Part shown: one piece after another, positions 1 to 9,883 of the stretch
Layout of the letters: each line of letters starts with the position of its first letter
How positions within the stretch are numbered: the first letter of the stretch is position 1
NCBI GenBank assembly: GCA_027049035.1
Contig: JALTVI010000115.1
Coordinates: 33,024-97,023 of the forward strand
Direction: 5' to 3'
From: Sulfurovum sp.
Lineage (GTDB): Bacteria > Campylobacterota > Campylobacteria > Campylobacterales > Sulfurovaceae
DNA: 64,000 bases
Position numbers and translations under genes: made by a program
The notes under the pieces: model-generated
What the model saw: the letters and a program-made list of their open reading frames with translations, nothing else
Told to the model about the DNA's origin: nothing
The model's database searches: none

Positions 1-145
1 TCGCTTTGATCGCTTCAGGATCAAGTGTCTCAAACTCAAGGTGTTCAACCTTCGATGCCAGTTTTTTCAGCAGTGCAAGCTCATCGGGCAGAAGCAGTGC
101 CTTCAGCCGTTCAAGCTCTGTGTCATTTTGATTCAGGTTTTGACT
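1..145 (-). CDS. C-terminal-truncated (window edge) CDS, start uncertain; helical protein ...ELERLKALLLPDELALLKKLASKVEHLEFETLDPEAIKA...
   Basis: Open minus-strand frame running off the left edge, directly downstream of the 123-674 gene. Confidence 0.4.
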
Positions 146-674
146 CCTCTGTCAAAAGAGAACCGACATCTGTTCCCTGTATCTTCATCGCAACATCAAG
201 CAGCATGCCTGCCATTGCATCACGGGAGAGCTTTTCGTTGCCAAGAGCGTCGAGCCCCTCCTGAAGGGTCGATTCGATATGCGTTCTCATCTCGGAGAGA
301 TTCTCTCGCATCTTCTCGTTCTCATCTTCGATACTCTCTTTCATGATCTTGAGTTTGGTTAAAAATTCGTTTTTCTGATTTTGCAGCTGTGTCTGGAGTG
401 TCTCATCTGTCGTATCAATGAGCTCTTTAAGTTTAGTTCGCTCTTTCTGGGTTGCTGTAGCAAGGTTATCAATTTTTTGTTCAAGCGCTTCAAGTGAGCG
501 TTCGGTCTCTTTTTGGAGTTTGTTGTGGGACTCTTTGAAAGCCTGCATGATCTTCTTTTCAACATCATTCAGTGTTTTTCCCAGTGTTGCAAATTTCTCT
601 TCGAACTCTTTCATCTGCGGACCAAAAATCAAATCTCTGATCTGGTCGACATTATTCATATTCTTTTCTGCCAT
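123..674 (-). CDS. Coiled-coil hypothetical protein
   Basis: 183 aa ORF, long K/E/L-rich heptad-like stretches. Confidence 0.75.
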   Translation of the reverse strand: MAEKNMNNVDQIRDLIFGPQMKEFEEKFATLGKTLNDVEKKIMQAFKESHNKLQKETERSLEALEQKIDNLATATQKERTKLKELIDTTDETLQTQLQNQKNEFLTKLKIMKESIEDENEKMRENLSEMRTHIESTLQEGLDALGNEKLSRDAMAGMLLDVAMKIQGTDVGSLLTEESKPESK

Positions 675-867
675 TGTCCCTATCCTTTACATATACAAAA
701 TATTCCAAATATTATATATCGATTAGGTATTCTGTTTACTTAATATACCGATAAATAGAGTGATTTTTTATAAGAATTAACTATTTTGAAAATAAGAAGT
801 TAAAAAGGAAAAGTTTTGATTGCGTTTTTCCGGGCATTGCCCGGAAAAGAAGCGAAACACTATCTCT

Positions 868-2820
868 TTAGCATTTACACTGAACGATCTCTTCGATCTT
901 GGTGACGATGCTCGGATCTTCGAGGGTTGAAGTATCCTGAGTGATCTTTTCACCCTTGACGAGGCTTCTGAGGATTCTGCGCATGATCTTGCCAGAACGT
1001 GTCTTCGGCAGGTCCGGAACGAAAGCCATATCGTCACACAGGGCGATGGCACCGATCTCGCTCTTGATAATGGCGTTGATCTCTTTCATCGTCTCAAGCT
1101 CGTCTGCGACACCTTCGTCATCTTTGAGTACGACATAAGCGAAGATCCCCTCCCCTTTGATGTCGTGCGGCTTTCCGACAACGGCGACTGCTGCAACATT
1201 GTCGTGCTTCTTGATAGCCGCTTCGACTTCTGCCGTACCCATTCTGTGGCCGGAGACGTTGATGACGTCATCAGTTCTTCCAGTGATGGTGATGTAGCCG
1301 TCCTCATCTTTCATCGCACCGTCACCGGTGAAGTAGACAGGCTTGCCGTCTTTCTTGCAATCACCGAAGTAGGACTTGACAAAACGGTCAGGGTCGCCCC
1401 AGATAGTTCGGATCATGCTCGGCCAAGGCTTGGTAATGCACATGAAGCCCTTTTCTCCAACCGGTGTCGGTGTTCCGTCCTCCTCGATGATCTCTGCAAA
1501 GATTCCCGGCAGCGGGAATGTCGCGCAGCCCGGTTTGATGGGGGTGGCTCCAGGCAGCGGGCTGATCATGTGTCCGCCCGTTTCGGTCTGCCAGTAGGTG
1601 TCGACGATGGAGCAGCGTCCGCCGCCGACCTCTTCGTAGTACCACTTCCACGCCGCAGGGTCGATAGGCTCACCGACGGTGCCAAGGACTCTCAGTGAAG
1701 AGAGGTCGTATTTGGACGGCTCATCCGCCCCCGTTTTGTGCAGCAGTCGAATGGCTGTAGGCGCTGTGTAGAACTGGTTGATCTGATACTCTTCGACCAT
1801 TCTCCAGCAGCGACCTGCATCGGGGAAAGTAGGAACACCCTCGAACATCACCGTAGTAGCACCCGCTGCAAGCGGTCCGTAGACGATGTAGGTATGTCCG
1901 GTAATCCAGCCCACATCGGCCGTACACCAGTAGGTATCGTTCTCTTTGATATCAAAGACCCACTCCATCGTCATCTGTGCCCAAAGGATGTACCCTGCGG
2001 AGCTGTGCTGAACGCCCTTTGGTTTTCCGGTACTTCCTGAAGTGTAGAGGAGGAAAAGCGGGTCTTCAGCGTTCATCACTTCTGGCTCACAGGTAACCGG
2101 CTGGCTCTTGATGAGTTCGTTGTAGGCGTAGTCGCGGCCCGCAACCCAAGTGATCTCTTCGCCGTTTCGCTCTACGACACAGACAGCTTCGACACACTCA
2201 CATCCCTCTTCGAGTGCCTTGTCGACAACGGGCTTGAGCATGTAGGGCTTTCCTTTTCTAAAGGCGCCGTCAGCGGTGACAACCAGCTTCGCCTCCGCAT
2301 CGATAATACGGTCACGCAGCGCTTCTGCAGAAAATCCGCCAAAGACGACCGAGTGGATGGCACCGATCTTTGCACAGGCAAGCATGCTGATAGCCGCTTC
2401 GGGGATCATCGGCATATAGAGTACGACACGGTCACCCTTTTTGATGCCGAATTCGTTCTTGAACATGTTGGCGGTACGGTTGACCTCGTAGTAGAGTTCG
2501 CGGTATGTCAGCGTCTGCTGGTCGCCGTTGTCACCTTCGAAGAGGATGGCGGCTTTGTTCTTGCGCGTGGCCAGGTGTCTGTCGACACACTGGTACGCGA
2601 CATTGAGTTCCCCGTCTTCAAACCACTTGTAGAACGGTGCATTCTCTTCGTTGAGTACCTTGGTAAAGGGCTTGAACCAGTCGATCTTCTCTTTGGCATA
2701 CTTCGCCCAGAATCCTTCGTAGTCCTCTTCGGCCTGCTTTACCAGGTCCCAGTACTCATCCATACTCTTGATGGCAGCGTCTTTGAACAGTTCTTTGTTT
2801 GGATAGTAGAGTTCACTCAT
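868..2820 (-). CDS. acs: Acetyl-CoA synthetase
   Basis: 650 aa; AMP-binding motif [14 protein letters not shown]-terminal [13 protein letters not shown]. Confidence 0.96.
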   Translation of the reverse strand: MSELYYPNKELFKDAAIKSMDEYWDLVKQAEEDYEGFWAKYAKEKIDWFKPFTKVLNEENAPFYKWFEDGELNVAYQCVDRHLATRKNKAAILFEGDNGDQQTLTYRELYYEVNRTANMFKNEFGIKKGDRVVLYMPMIPEAAISMLACAKIGAIHSVVFGGFSAEALRDRIIDAEAKLVVTADGAFRKGKPYMLKPVVDKALEEGCECVEAVCVVERNGEEITWVAGRDYAYNELIKSQPVTCEPEVMNAEDPLFLLYTSGSTGKPKGVQHSSAGYILWAQMTMEWVFDIKENDTYWCTADVGWITGHTYIVYGPLAAGATTVMFEGVPTFPDAGRCWRMVEEYQINQFYTAPTAIRLLHKTGADEPSKYDLSSLRVLGTVGEPIDPAAWKWYYEEVGGGRCSIVDTYWQTETGGHMISPLPGATPIKPGCATFPLPGIFAEIIEEDGTPTPVGEKGFMCITKPWPSMIRTIWGDPDRFVKSYFGDCKKDGKPVYFTGDGAMKDEDGYITITGRTDDVINVSGHRMGTAEVEAAIKKHDNVAAVAVVGKPHDIKGEGIFAYVVLKDDEGVADELETMKEINAIIKSEIGAIALCDDMAFVPDLPKTRSGKIMRRILRSLVKGEKITQDTSTLEDPSIVTKIEEIVQCKC

Positions 2821-2948
2821 AAGTGTTCCTTTTTATGGTTATGTTGCAACAATTCTAACATAAAAAAGTAACGGTTGTGCAAGAAAGAAAAAGAAAAAAA
2901 GTTAAATAGGAGTAAATTTATCCTAATTGTAACACCCGGCAGAAAAGA

Positions 2949-3983
2949 TCAGACGATCTCGATCTTCTCTGCAACTTCGAGGCCGAAGCCGCCAAGGCCA
3001 ACGAACTCGGTCTCTTTGCTTGTTGTAAGGAGGTTGATCTTTTTGACACCGAGGTCTTTGAGTATCTGTGCACCCACTCCAAACTCCTTGGCCTGCTCCT
3101 GTGAGATGACCTTGGTATCGAGGAAAACCAGCAGGCCGCCGTTTGTTTTAAGGTATTCTATGGCGTTGTTGAGCGCATTGAAGCGTTTGTCGTCAAGAAT
3201 AAGCTCGATGTCGCTGCCGATATTGTGGAACTTCACATTGGCCGTCTCGTGCAGGCCGTAGAACTGTATGACTGTGTGACAACGGTCGAGATGGTCTTTG
3301 TATGTGTGTTTTTCAACCTTGATGCCCCGAAGTGAAGATTCAACACTTTCGACACGCTTGACAAGCTGTTCATTGGCAAGGCGGTACTCCACAATGTCGG
3401 AGATGTAGACGATGTGCAGGCCGTGTTTTTCGGCAAAGAGTTTCAGGTCGTCCATACGCGCCATCTCTCCGTCATCCTTGATGATTTCACAGATGACCCC
3501 CACCGGTGCGAGACCGGCAAGTTTGCACAGGTCTACCGATCCTTCGGTGTGGCCTGTACGCACCAGTGTGCCCCCGTCTTTGGCAATGAGCGGAAAGATA
3601 TGCCCCGGACGCACGAAGTCTTCGGCTACACTCAGCGGACTTGCCAGCTTCCTGATGCAGTCGTCACGCTCTGCGGCACTGATGCCCGTACTCGCCGTTG
3701 CCGAATCGATTGAGACGGTAAAGGCGGTTTCATGGTTGGAGTCGTTGCGGCTGACCATCGGCATCAGATCAAGTTGAGAGGCAAGCTCCTTTGTAATGGG
3801 CGTACAGATGAGCCCCCTCGCCTCTTTGGCCATGAAGTTGACCATATCAGGGGTCGAGAAGGTAGCGGCATAGACCAGGTCCCCCTCGTTCTCCCTGTCC
3901 TCATCATCCATCATGATGACCATCTTGCCTCTCTTGATCTCGTCAATGGCTTTCTCTACACGTTTTATTGCTTCACTTGACAT
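2949..3983 (-). CDS. ribBA: 3,4-dihydroxy-2-butanone-4-phosphate synthase with degenerate GTP cyclohydrolase II-like C-terminal domain
   Basis: MVIMMDDEDRENEGDLV DHBP synthase signature; RibA-like C-terminal domain lacks the Cys-rich zinc motif. Confidence 0.92.
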   Translation of the reverse strand: MSSEAIKRVEKAIDEIKRGKMVIMMDDEDRENEGDLVYAATFSTPDMVNFMAKEARGLICTPITKELASQLDLMPMVSRNDSNHETAFTVSIDSATASTGISAAERDDCIRKLASPLSVAEDFVRPGHIFPLIAKDGGTLVRTGHTEGSVDLCKLAGLAPVGVICEIIKDDGEMARMDDLKLFAEKHGLHIVYISDIVEYRLANEQLVKRVESVESSLRGIKVEKHTYKDHLDRCHTVIQFYGLHETANVKFHNIGSDIELILDDKRFNALNNAIEYLKTNGGLLVFLDTKVISQEQAKEFGVGAQILKDLGVKKINLLTTSKETEFVGLGGFGLEVAEKIEIV

Positions 3984-4084
3984 AAAAATCCTCTGAAATT
4001 GTCTATATAATATTATTTGTATTATAGCGTAAAGGATGTTGGGTTCTTGTTTGAGGTATTATTATATCGCCTATTTTGTTCTTT

Positions 4085-4225
4085 CTACAGTATCTGAACT
4101 TTATTTCTTCCAGTGTTTTTAGCTGAATATAATGCTTTGTCAGCACGTTCAACTATTGAACTACTGGTGTCTTTGTCAACATATGTAGTCAACCCTGAAA
4201 AACCCATCCCAAGGCAAGACTGCAC
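4085..4225 (-). pseudogene. 3' remnant of a GGDEF (diguanylate cyclase) gene
   Basis: Minus-strand reading ...CLGMGFSGLTTYVDKDTSSSIVERADKALYSAKNTGRNKVQIL*, typical GGDEF C-terminus; 5' part absent, transposase gene adjacent. Confidence 0.7.
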
Positions 4226-4243
4226 TATTCTAATACTCCAATT

Positions 4244-5617
4244 CTACCACAACCTGTAAAGCAACAGATAAAGTTCGGCATATTTTTGCCTCTGTTGCGA
4301 CTCGATACGCATAAGAAATGTTGCCATCAGGGTAATTTTGTAGATAAAAAGAATCACCAAGAAGCGATTCATCCACTTCTTGAGATTGAATGCTGCTGCA
4401 GCAAGCAAGAGATTGATCTCATCACCGATAAACCCTTTGAGATAATTCCTTGAAAGCCTGTGATCACTTTTGAGGTGTCCTATCACCGGTTCGATGGCAG
4501 CCCGTCTTCTGAACTTTTTTCGCTTCTGTTCCTTTTGGTATTTTGTATCTCTTTTTAGTGGTGTACCGGGAATGCAGATAGCGGTACCGTCAACCTCTTT
4601 TTTACCACGGTATCCTCTATCACAGATAGCTTCTTTGATAGGTTTGTTTCTATGTTTGTTGGCGTGTGTCAGTGCTGCTTTGAGTGTTTTGGAGTCATGT
4701 TCATTTGTTTGGTGTGCAGCTACACCGACAATGACATTGCTTTTTTCGGTCATGACGATGGATGCTTTGGTACCATACTCATACTTCTTATGGTCTTTGC
4801 CTTTGGCAATGGCGTAGATATGTTGTTCGTGGAGTGAATAGATCTTGTTGGAATCTTTTCGTTTCTGGTCGGAGACTTTTAGGAACAGTTCGAATGTTTC
4901 CTGGTACTTTTCAAGCTGGGCTTCATCCATATTTCTGCTAAGGTCTCTAATGATGATACCGGTAATAGTCTTGAGTCTCTTCATTGCAGATCTGGCTTTC
5001 TTAATCTTTTTGGGATGACGAAAGAATCGTAATGAGATACGGTGTCCTTTGATCTCTTTGACATAGGTGCGACGCAGCTGTATCTTCTCTTCTTTGGCAA
5101 TGTGATGCAGATGGTGTATCATCTTGATGGCAAGTTTACCGTCTGTGGGATAGGTGACATTTTTCTCCTGTACGGTAGTATCGATGATGACCTGTTTTTC
5201 TTGGGCATCTTTACCGTGCAGACCGACACTCATGGCAAAGATCTCTTCTACGCCTTCTTTGCCTATACGTTTTCGAAACTTGACTAACTCTGTTGCATCA
5301 CAAGGAAGGGCTGGAACATACTCTTGCATACCGCAGAAGTATTGGTAGTAGGGATTGCGTTTCCACTGCAATACAATACTCTCATCACTGAGGTTTTCGA
5401 GTTGTTTGAGTATCAGCAGTCCGACCATCAAGCGTATCGGCTTTGCAGGTCTGCCTTCATCGCTGTAGTATTTGGCGAAGGTCTTATCGAAAGTATCCCA
5501 GTTTATAGTATCTGCGAGGGCAATGAGAGGATCGTTGCTGTCAAGCATATCACGCAGCTGTGAATGAAAAAGGTTTGGCTGGTTGGAGGTAGAGGATCTT
5601 GGAAGCAATTTTAACAC
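4244..5617 (-). mobile_element. IS5-family-like DDE transposase (insertion sequence; terminal inverted repeats not resolved)
   Basis: 457 aa; N-terminal DUF772-like region, VIIDTTVQEKNVTYPTD, AICDRGYRGKKE, RRAAIEPVIGHLKSDHRLSRNYLKG motifs. Confidence 0.88.
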
Positions 5618-5723
5618 CTATTTCGACCATGAATCGGTCTCAATCTTTATGTTTATTGGTTGAAATTATACTGTTTTATCGCTTCCAATGTGCCTATTTT
5701 AGGGAGGTTCTTTGGTTTTTCAA

Positions 5724-7974
5724 GATTGACTATGTAGAAATTTATATGGTCAATTCGACCTATCAACTCAGATGAAAATCTGTCAATCTACAACAGTAGA
5801 AATTTATATGGTCAATTCGACTTGTCGGAATCAGGTTTTTGCTGAGGGTATCTACAACAGTAGAAATTTATATGGTCAATTCGACCGAGCGTGGGAAGCT
5901 GAAGCTGATCAATCTACAACAGTAGAAATTTATATGGTCAATTCGACTTCCATAATGCGGATTGACGTACCCAAATCTACAACAGTAGAAATTTATATGG
6001 TCAATTCGACTTGCATCCTTTCAAGCTCCATAAAATAAATCTACAACAGTAGAAATTTATATGGTCAATTCGACATTGGGACGGGAAAGGGGTCAAGATA
6101 GGATCTACAACAGTAGAAATTTATATGGTCAATTCGACTTGAAGCGTTTGGGAGAAGTGCATCTCATATCTACAACAGTAGAAATTTATATGGTCAATTC
6201 GACCTTTGGAGAACTGCAAAGGATGCTAACATCTACAACAGTAGAAATTTATATGGTCAATTCGACAAGTGGGGTTATCCTCAAAGTTGTTTTATCTACA
6301 ACAGTAGAAATTTATATGGTCAATTCGACGTCACCTGCACTACTTCCATTATCATCAGATCTACAACAGTAGAAATTTATATGGTCAATTCGACAAGATC
6401 AAGGATCTGAACGAAGAGAAATCTACAACAGTAGAAATTTATATGGTCAATTCGACAAGCATGATAGTAAACATCTTGAGAAAATCTACAACAGTAGAAA
6501 TTTATATGGTCAATTCGACAAAGTCAACGGTATGCAGACGGTGTATATCTACAACAGTAGAAATTTATATGGTCAATTCGACCACCTGTATCTCCTTCAT
6601 GTGGTTGCATCTACAACAGTAGAAATTTATATGGTCAATTCGACCGTTCAAACATTGACAATCAGTACAACTATCTACAACAGTAGAAATTTATATGGTC
6701 AATTCGACATGGTATCTTTAAAGTTGAGGCTTTGAAATCTACAACAGTAGAAATTTATATGGTCAATTCGACCAACAGGAAAGGTGTTTAGATACTATGA
6801 ATCTACAACAGTAGAAATTTATATGGTCAATTCGACTTCGTTAGTACCAAAGAAAACATTAAATCTACAACAGTAGAAATTTATATGGTCAATTCGACAT
6901 GTTCTCGCGTGTGGGGTACTCTGAAATCTACAACAGTAGAAATTTATATGGTCAATTCGACCACTGAGGGTAATGCCTGACCTCTGCCTATCTACAACAG
7001 TAGAAATTTATATGGTCAATTCGACAGACATGGCACTACGCACCGCTTCGAATCTACAACAGTAGAAATTTATATGGTCAATTCGACATGGTTGTTCACA
7101 TGAATATGTTTGCGATCTACAACAGTAGAAATTTATATGGTCAATTCGACAAGATCAAGGATCTGAACGAAGAGAAATCTACAACAGTAGAAATTTATAT
7201 GGTCAATTCGACTATACTGTTAATCTAACTTCTTGGTTTATCTACAACAGTAGAAATTTATATGGTCAATTCGACGGTTGACAATCCATAGACATTTTAA
7301 TATCTACAACAGTAGAAATTTATATGGTCAATTCGACCACATACCACTATCTTTGCAATTTCCTCGTTATCTACAACAGTAGAAATTTATATGGTCAATT
7401 CGACCGTTTGGCAAACAGGAACATCATTTTCATCTACAACAGTAGAAATTTATATGGTCAATTCGACAAGTGGGGTTATCCTCAAAGTTGTTTTATCTAC
7501 AACAGTAGAAATTTATATGGTCAATTCGACACGGAGAAGCCAGTAGAGTTCAAGCGATCTACAACAGTAGAAATTTATATGGTCAATTCGACACTACAAA
7601 TGCGATCATCGATGCTATTGATCTACAACAGTAGAAATTTATATGGTCAATTCGACGTATCGCTCTCTATCCATATCTTTCTATATCTACAACAGTAGAA
7701 ATTTATATGGTCAATTCGACACTTCAACGATGGCGGCTCAAACTTCAATCTACAACAGTAGAAATTTATATGGTCAATTCGACAAGGCGGAGGTTGAGCT
7801 ATGCCTTACACATCTACAACAGTAGAAATTTATATGGTCAATTCGACGAGTAACTTTTGATTACCCGCTTTTTGTATCTACAACAGTAGAAATTTATATG
7901 GTCAATTCGACGTTTGGCCAATTTCTTTTTTGCTTCATATCTACAACAGTAGAAATTTATATGGTCAATTCGAC
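5724..7974 (-). CRISPR. Type V-A CRISPR array: 36 repeats of 36 bp (35 apparently identical + 1 degenerate terminal), 35 spacers of 26-31 nt; crRNA strand is minus
   Basis: + strand repeat ATCTACAACAGTAGAAATTTATATGGTCAATTCGAC; reverse complement ends AATTTCTACTGTTGTAGAT, the Cas12a crRNA handle; degenerate repeat at 5724-5759 marks the leader-distal end. Confidence 0.98.
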
Positions 7975-8087
7975 AGCTATCATAGCTGCTGTAACCATTT
8001 TTGATACATATTGTAACAAAAAATGATCGAGTTTTTCTAAAAAAGAGTTGTCTATTACAAAAAAATCCATAAAGACTGAAGTTTGCA
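7975..8087 (-). promoter_or_regulatory. Putative CRISPR leader (AT-rich, between cas2 and first repeat)
   Basis: Position between cas2 stop and the leader-proximal end of the array inferred from repeat orientation and terminal degeneration. Confidence 0.65.
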
Positions 8088-8360
8088 TCATATCACAATC
8101 ACCTCTTCATCATCATGCTTTGCATAGCCATACTTATCTACCTTACACTGTTTAGAAAGCTGAAGAACTAAGATGCTATCCGTCTCTTCAAAATACTTAT
8201 CAAAGCCTTTTTGTATCTCCAGCACTATGATATCTAATATTCGTTTTGAATTTTTAATCTCAAACATCGAGTATTGAATACGATGACCGTATTTAGAGAG
8301 GAACTTTGCAAATCTTGTACGGATACGGTCATCACTAATGTCATACGCTACAATTACCAT
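8088..8360 (-). CDS. cas2: CRISPR-associated endoribonuclease Cas2
   Basis: 90 aa; MVIVAYDISDDRIRTRFAKFLSKYGHRIQYSMFEI. Confidence 0.95.
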   Translation of the reverse strand: MVIVAYDISDDRIRTRFAKFLSKYGHRIQYSMFEIKNSKRILDIIVLEIQKGFDKYFEETDSILVLQLSKQCKVDKYGYAKHDDEEVIVI

Positions 8361-9334
8361 ACAATTTTACCTTTCTCAAGTCGAGGATATGCCTCTATTG
8401 GTTTCTCCTGTATAAAAGCTCGATAGTATTGCCTTGTATATTCATAGAGTAGTTCTTTGTTTTCTAAAAGTCCTTTGAGCAAGATCGCAGTATAGTGTTG
8501 TGCACTCTTTTTAAATAAGCGATACGATTGATTTACACGAACAAAATCCTTGATATCTATTTGACCTAATGTAAACATTTTTCGAACTTGATTATCAACC
8601 ATTGGGCGAAACGGTTCAATTAAATCGCTTACTAGGGACTTTCGTTGGTAAAAGAGTTGATGATAAACTCCCTTGTAAGTATCAAATCCATAAAGATGCA
8701 ACATCGCATCCATAAGGCTAAAAAGCTGCATATAGCCAATATCCAATAGTAGATTCACGATATCCGGTTTAGCTCTTGGCTTACGGCCCGACCACTCAAC
8801 CACATCAAACATCTGTCTAAAGTATATCCTTGAAGCACTACCTTCAATTCCAAGAAGTGTATCAAGCTCTGTAGCACCGTCGTATACAATCCTATCGTGA
8901 TAACTATTAAGTTTTTCAATCGCATCTTTCAATGCTTCAGACTTATTGCGTCGCTTGGCAAGATACTCAGTTTGTTGGGCAATTTTATTTTTGACTATAT
9001 GTTGCGCGATAAGTGTTTTATCATATTTATACTGTTTTTGACGCAACAGTACATTTCCCTCTGCCCCACTCATCCAACTACCATACGGTTTGAGTCCATG
9101 AGATAACATCACGATACTAAAACCAAATCGCTTTGCTTTAAGTAGAATACCTGTCGTTAAACTTGCATGTCCTACCACAAACAAAGCAAACAATCTATGA
9201 CAACTTGACTGATGACGCACTTTCCCTTCTGCATCTTTTATAAGCAAATTATCATTGCGAAAACTTATCTTTTCTCCTCTACTTACAAGCGCAATGGCAA
9301 CCTGTTTCTGTTTAAAGTCCGGTAAACTCAACAT
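8354..9334 (-). CDS. cas1: CRISPR-associated endonuclease Cas1 (type V-A)
   Basis: 326 aa; overlaps cas2 and cas4; Cas1 fold signatures, e.g. GVYHQLFYQRKSLVSDLIEPFRPMVD. Confidence 0.96.
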   Translation of the reverse strand: MLSLPDFKQKQVAIALVSRGEKISFRNDNLLIKDAEGKVRHQSSCHRLFALFVVGHASLTTGILLKAKRFGFSIVMLSHGLKPYGSWMSGAEGNVLLRQKQYKYDKTLIAQHIVKNKIAQQTEYLAKRRNKSEALKDAIEKLNSYHDRIVYDGATELDTLLGIEGSASRIYFRQMFDVVEWSGRKPRAKPDIVNLLLDIGYMQLFSLMDAMLHLYGFDTYKGVYHQLFYQRKSLVSDLIEPFRPMVDNQVRKMFTLGQIDIKDFVRVNQSYRLFKKSAQHYTAILLKGLLENKELLYEYTRQYYRAFIQEKPIEAYPRLEKGKIVW

Positions 9335-9882
9335 GCAACATCACACAAATTATTGTAGATGCAACGATGGCATTTGTTGGGATTTGGAGAAAATGGCGTA
9401 TCAAAGCGAAACTGTCGTATCTTTTCCAACAATCGCATAAAACCATTATAATACTTTTCACTCTCTATCGGTAATGGTATAGGATAACTCTTGTTGTCAT
9501 CCATGCTATAGAGCTTCAATTTTTCCACACTATACCCCATATCGATAAGGCAATAGTATTGTGCATAAAGCTGATAGACATATCCGTCATAGATACGCTT
9601 GATCTTTTTCTTCCGTTCTACAAGAAGTTTTTTAACTTTGTCATACATGTCGATTTTGCCGCCGATATGAAATCTACTCGAATAAACCTCGATCGTTTGT
9701 AAAACATTCTTTGATGTCGTATAACGCTTTTCATCCAAGCTCTTATGCGCTATCGTTCCAGCCACCTGATCCGTACTCTGGTAAAGCCTCGTATCGATCT
9801 TGCCGTAGAGTTGATGAAAATAGATCGATCTCGGACAAAAGATAAAATCATTTAAAAATGAAATAGGAATATACCCTTCCAT
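9328..9882 (-). CDS. cas4: CRISPR-associated exonuclease Cas4
   Basis: 184 aa; N-terminal CPRSIYFHQLYG and C-terminal KCHRCIYNNLCDVAC Fe-S cysteines. Confidence 0.93.
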   Translation of the reverse strand: MEGYIPISFLNDFIFCPRSIYFHQLYGKIDTRLYQSTDQVAGTIAHKSLDEKRYTTSKNVLQTIEVYSSRFHIGGKIDMYDKVKKLLVERKKKIKRIYDGYVYQLYAQYYCLIDMGYSVEKLKLYSMDDNKSYPIPLPIESEKYYNGFMRLLEKIRQFRFDTPFSPNPNKCHRCIYNNLCDVAC

Positions 9883-9883
9883 C

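Noticed and set aside
1165-2871. 177- and 172-aa plus-strand ORFs
   Set aside because: Antisense to acs
4210-5720. Terminal inverted repeats and target-site duplication of the IS5-like element
   Set aside because: No convincing inverted pair could be identified by eye on both sides of the transposase
5772-7825. Several ORFs (88-124 aa) with repeated peptides STTVEIYMVNST / IYNSRNLYGQFD
   Set aside because: These are translations of the CRISPR repeats on the non-crRNA strand, not proteins
5760-7938. Possible self-targeting spacers against the tRNA-fMet element or prophage-like genes
   Set aside because: A by-eye check of a few spacers gave no match; an exhaustive 35-spacer search on both strands with TTTV PAM is needed before any claim
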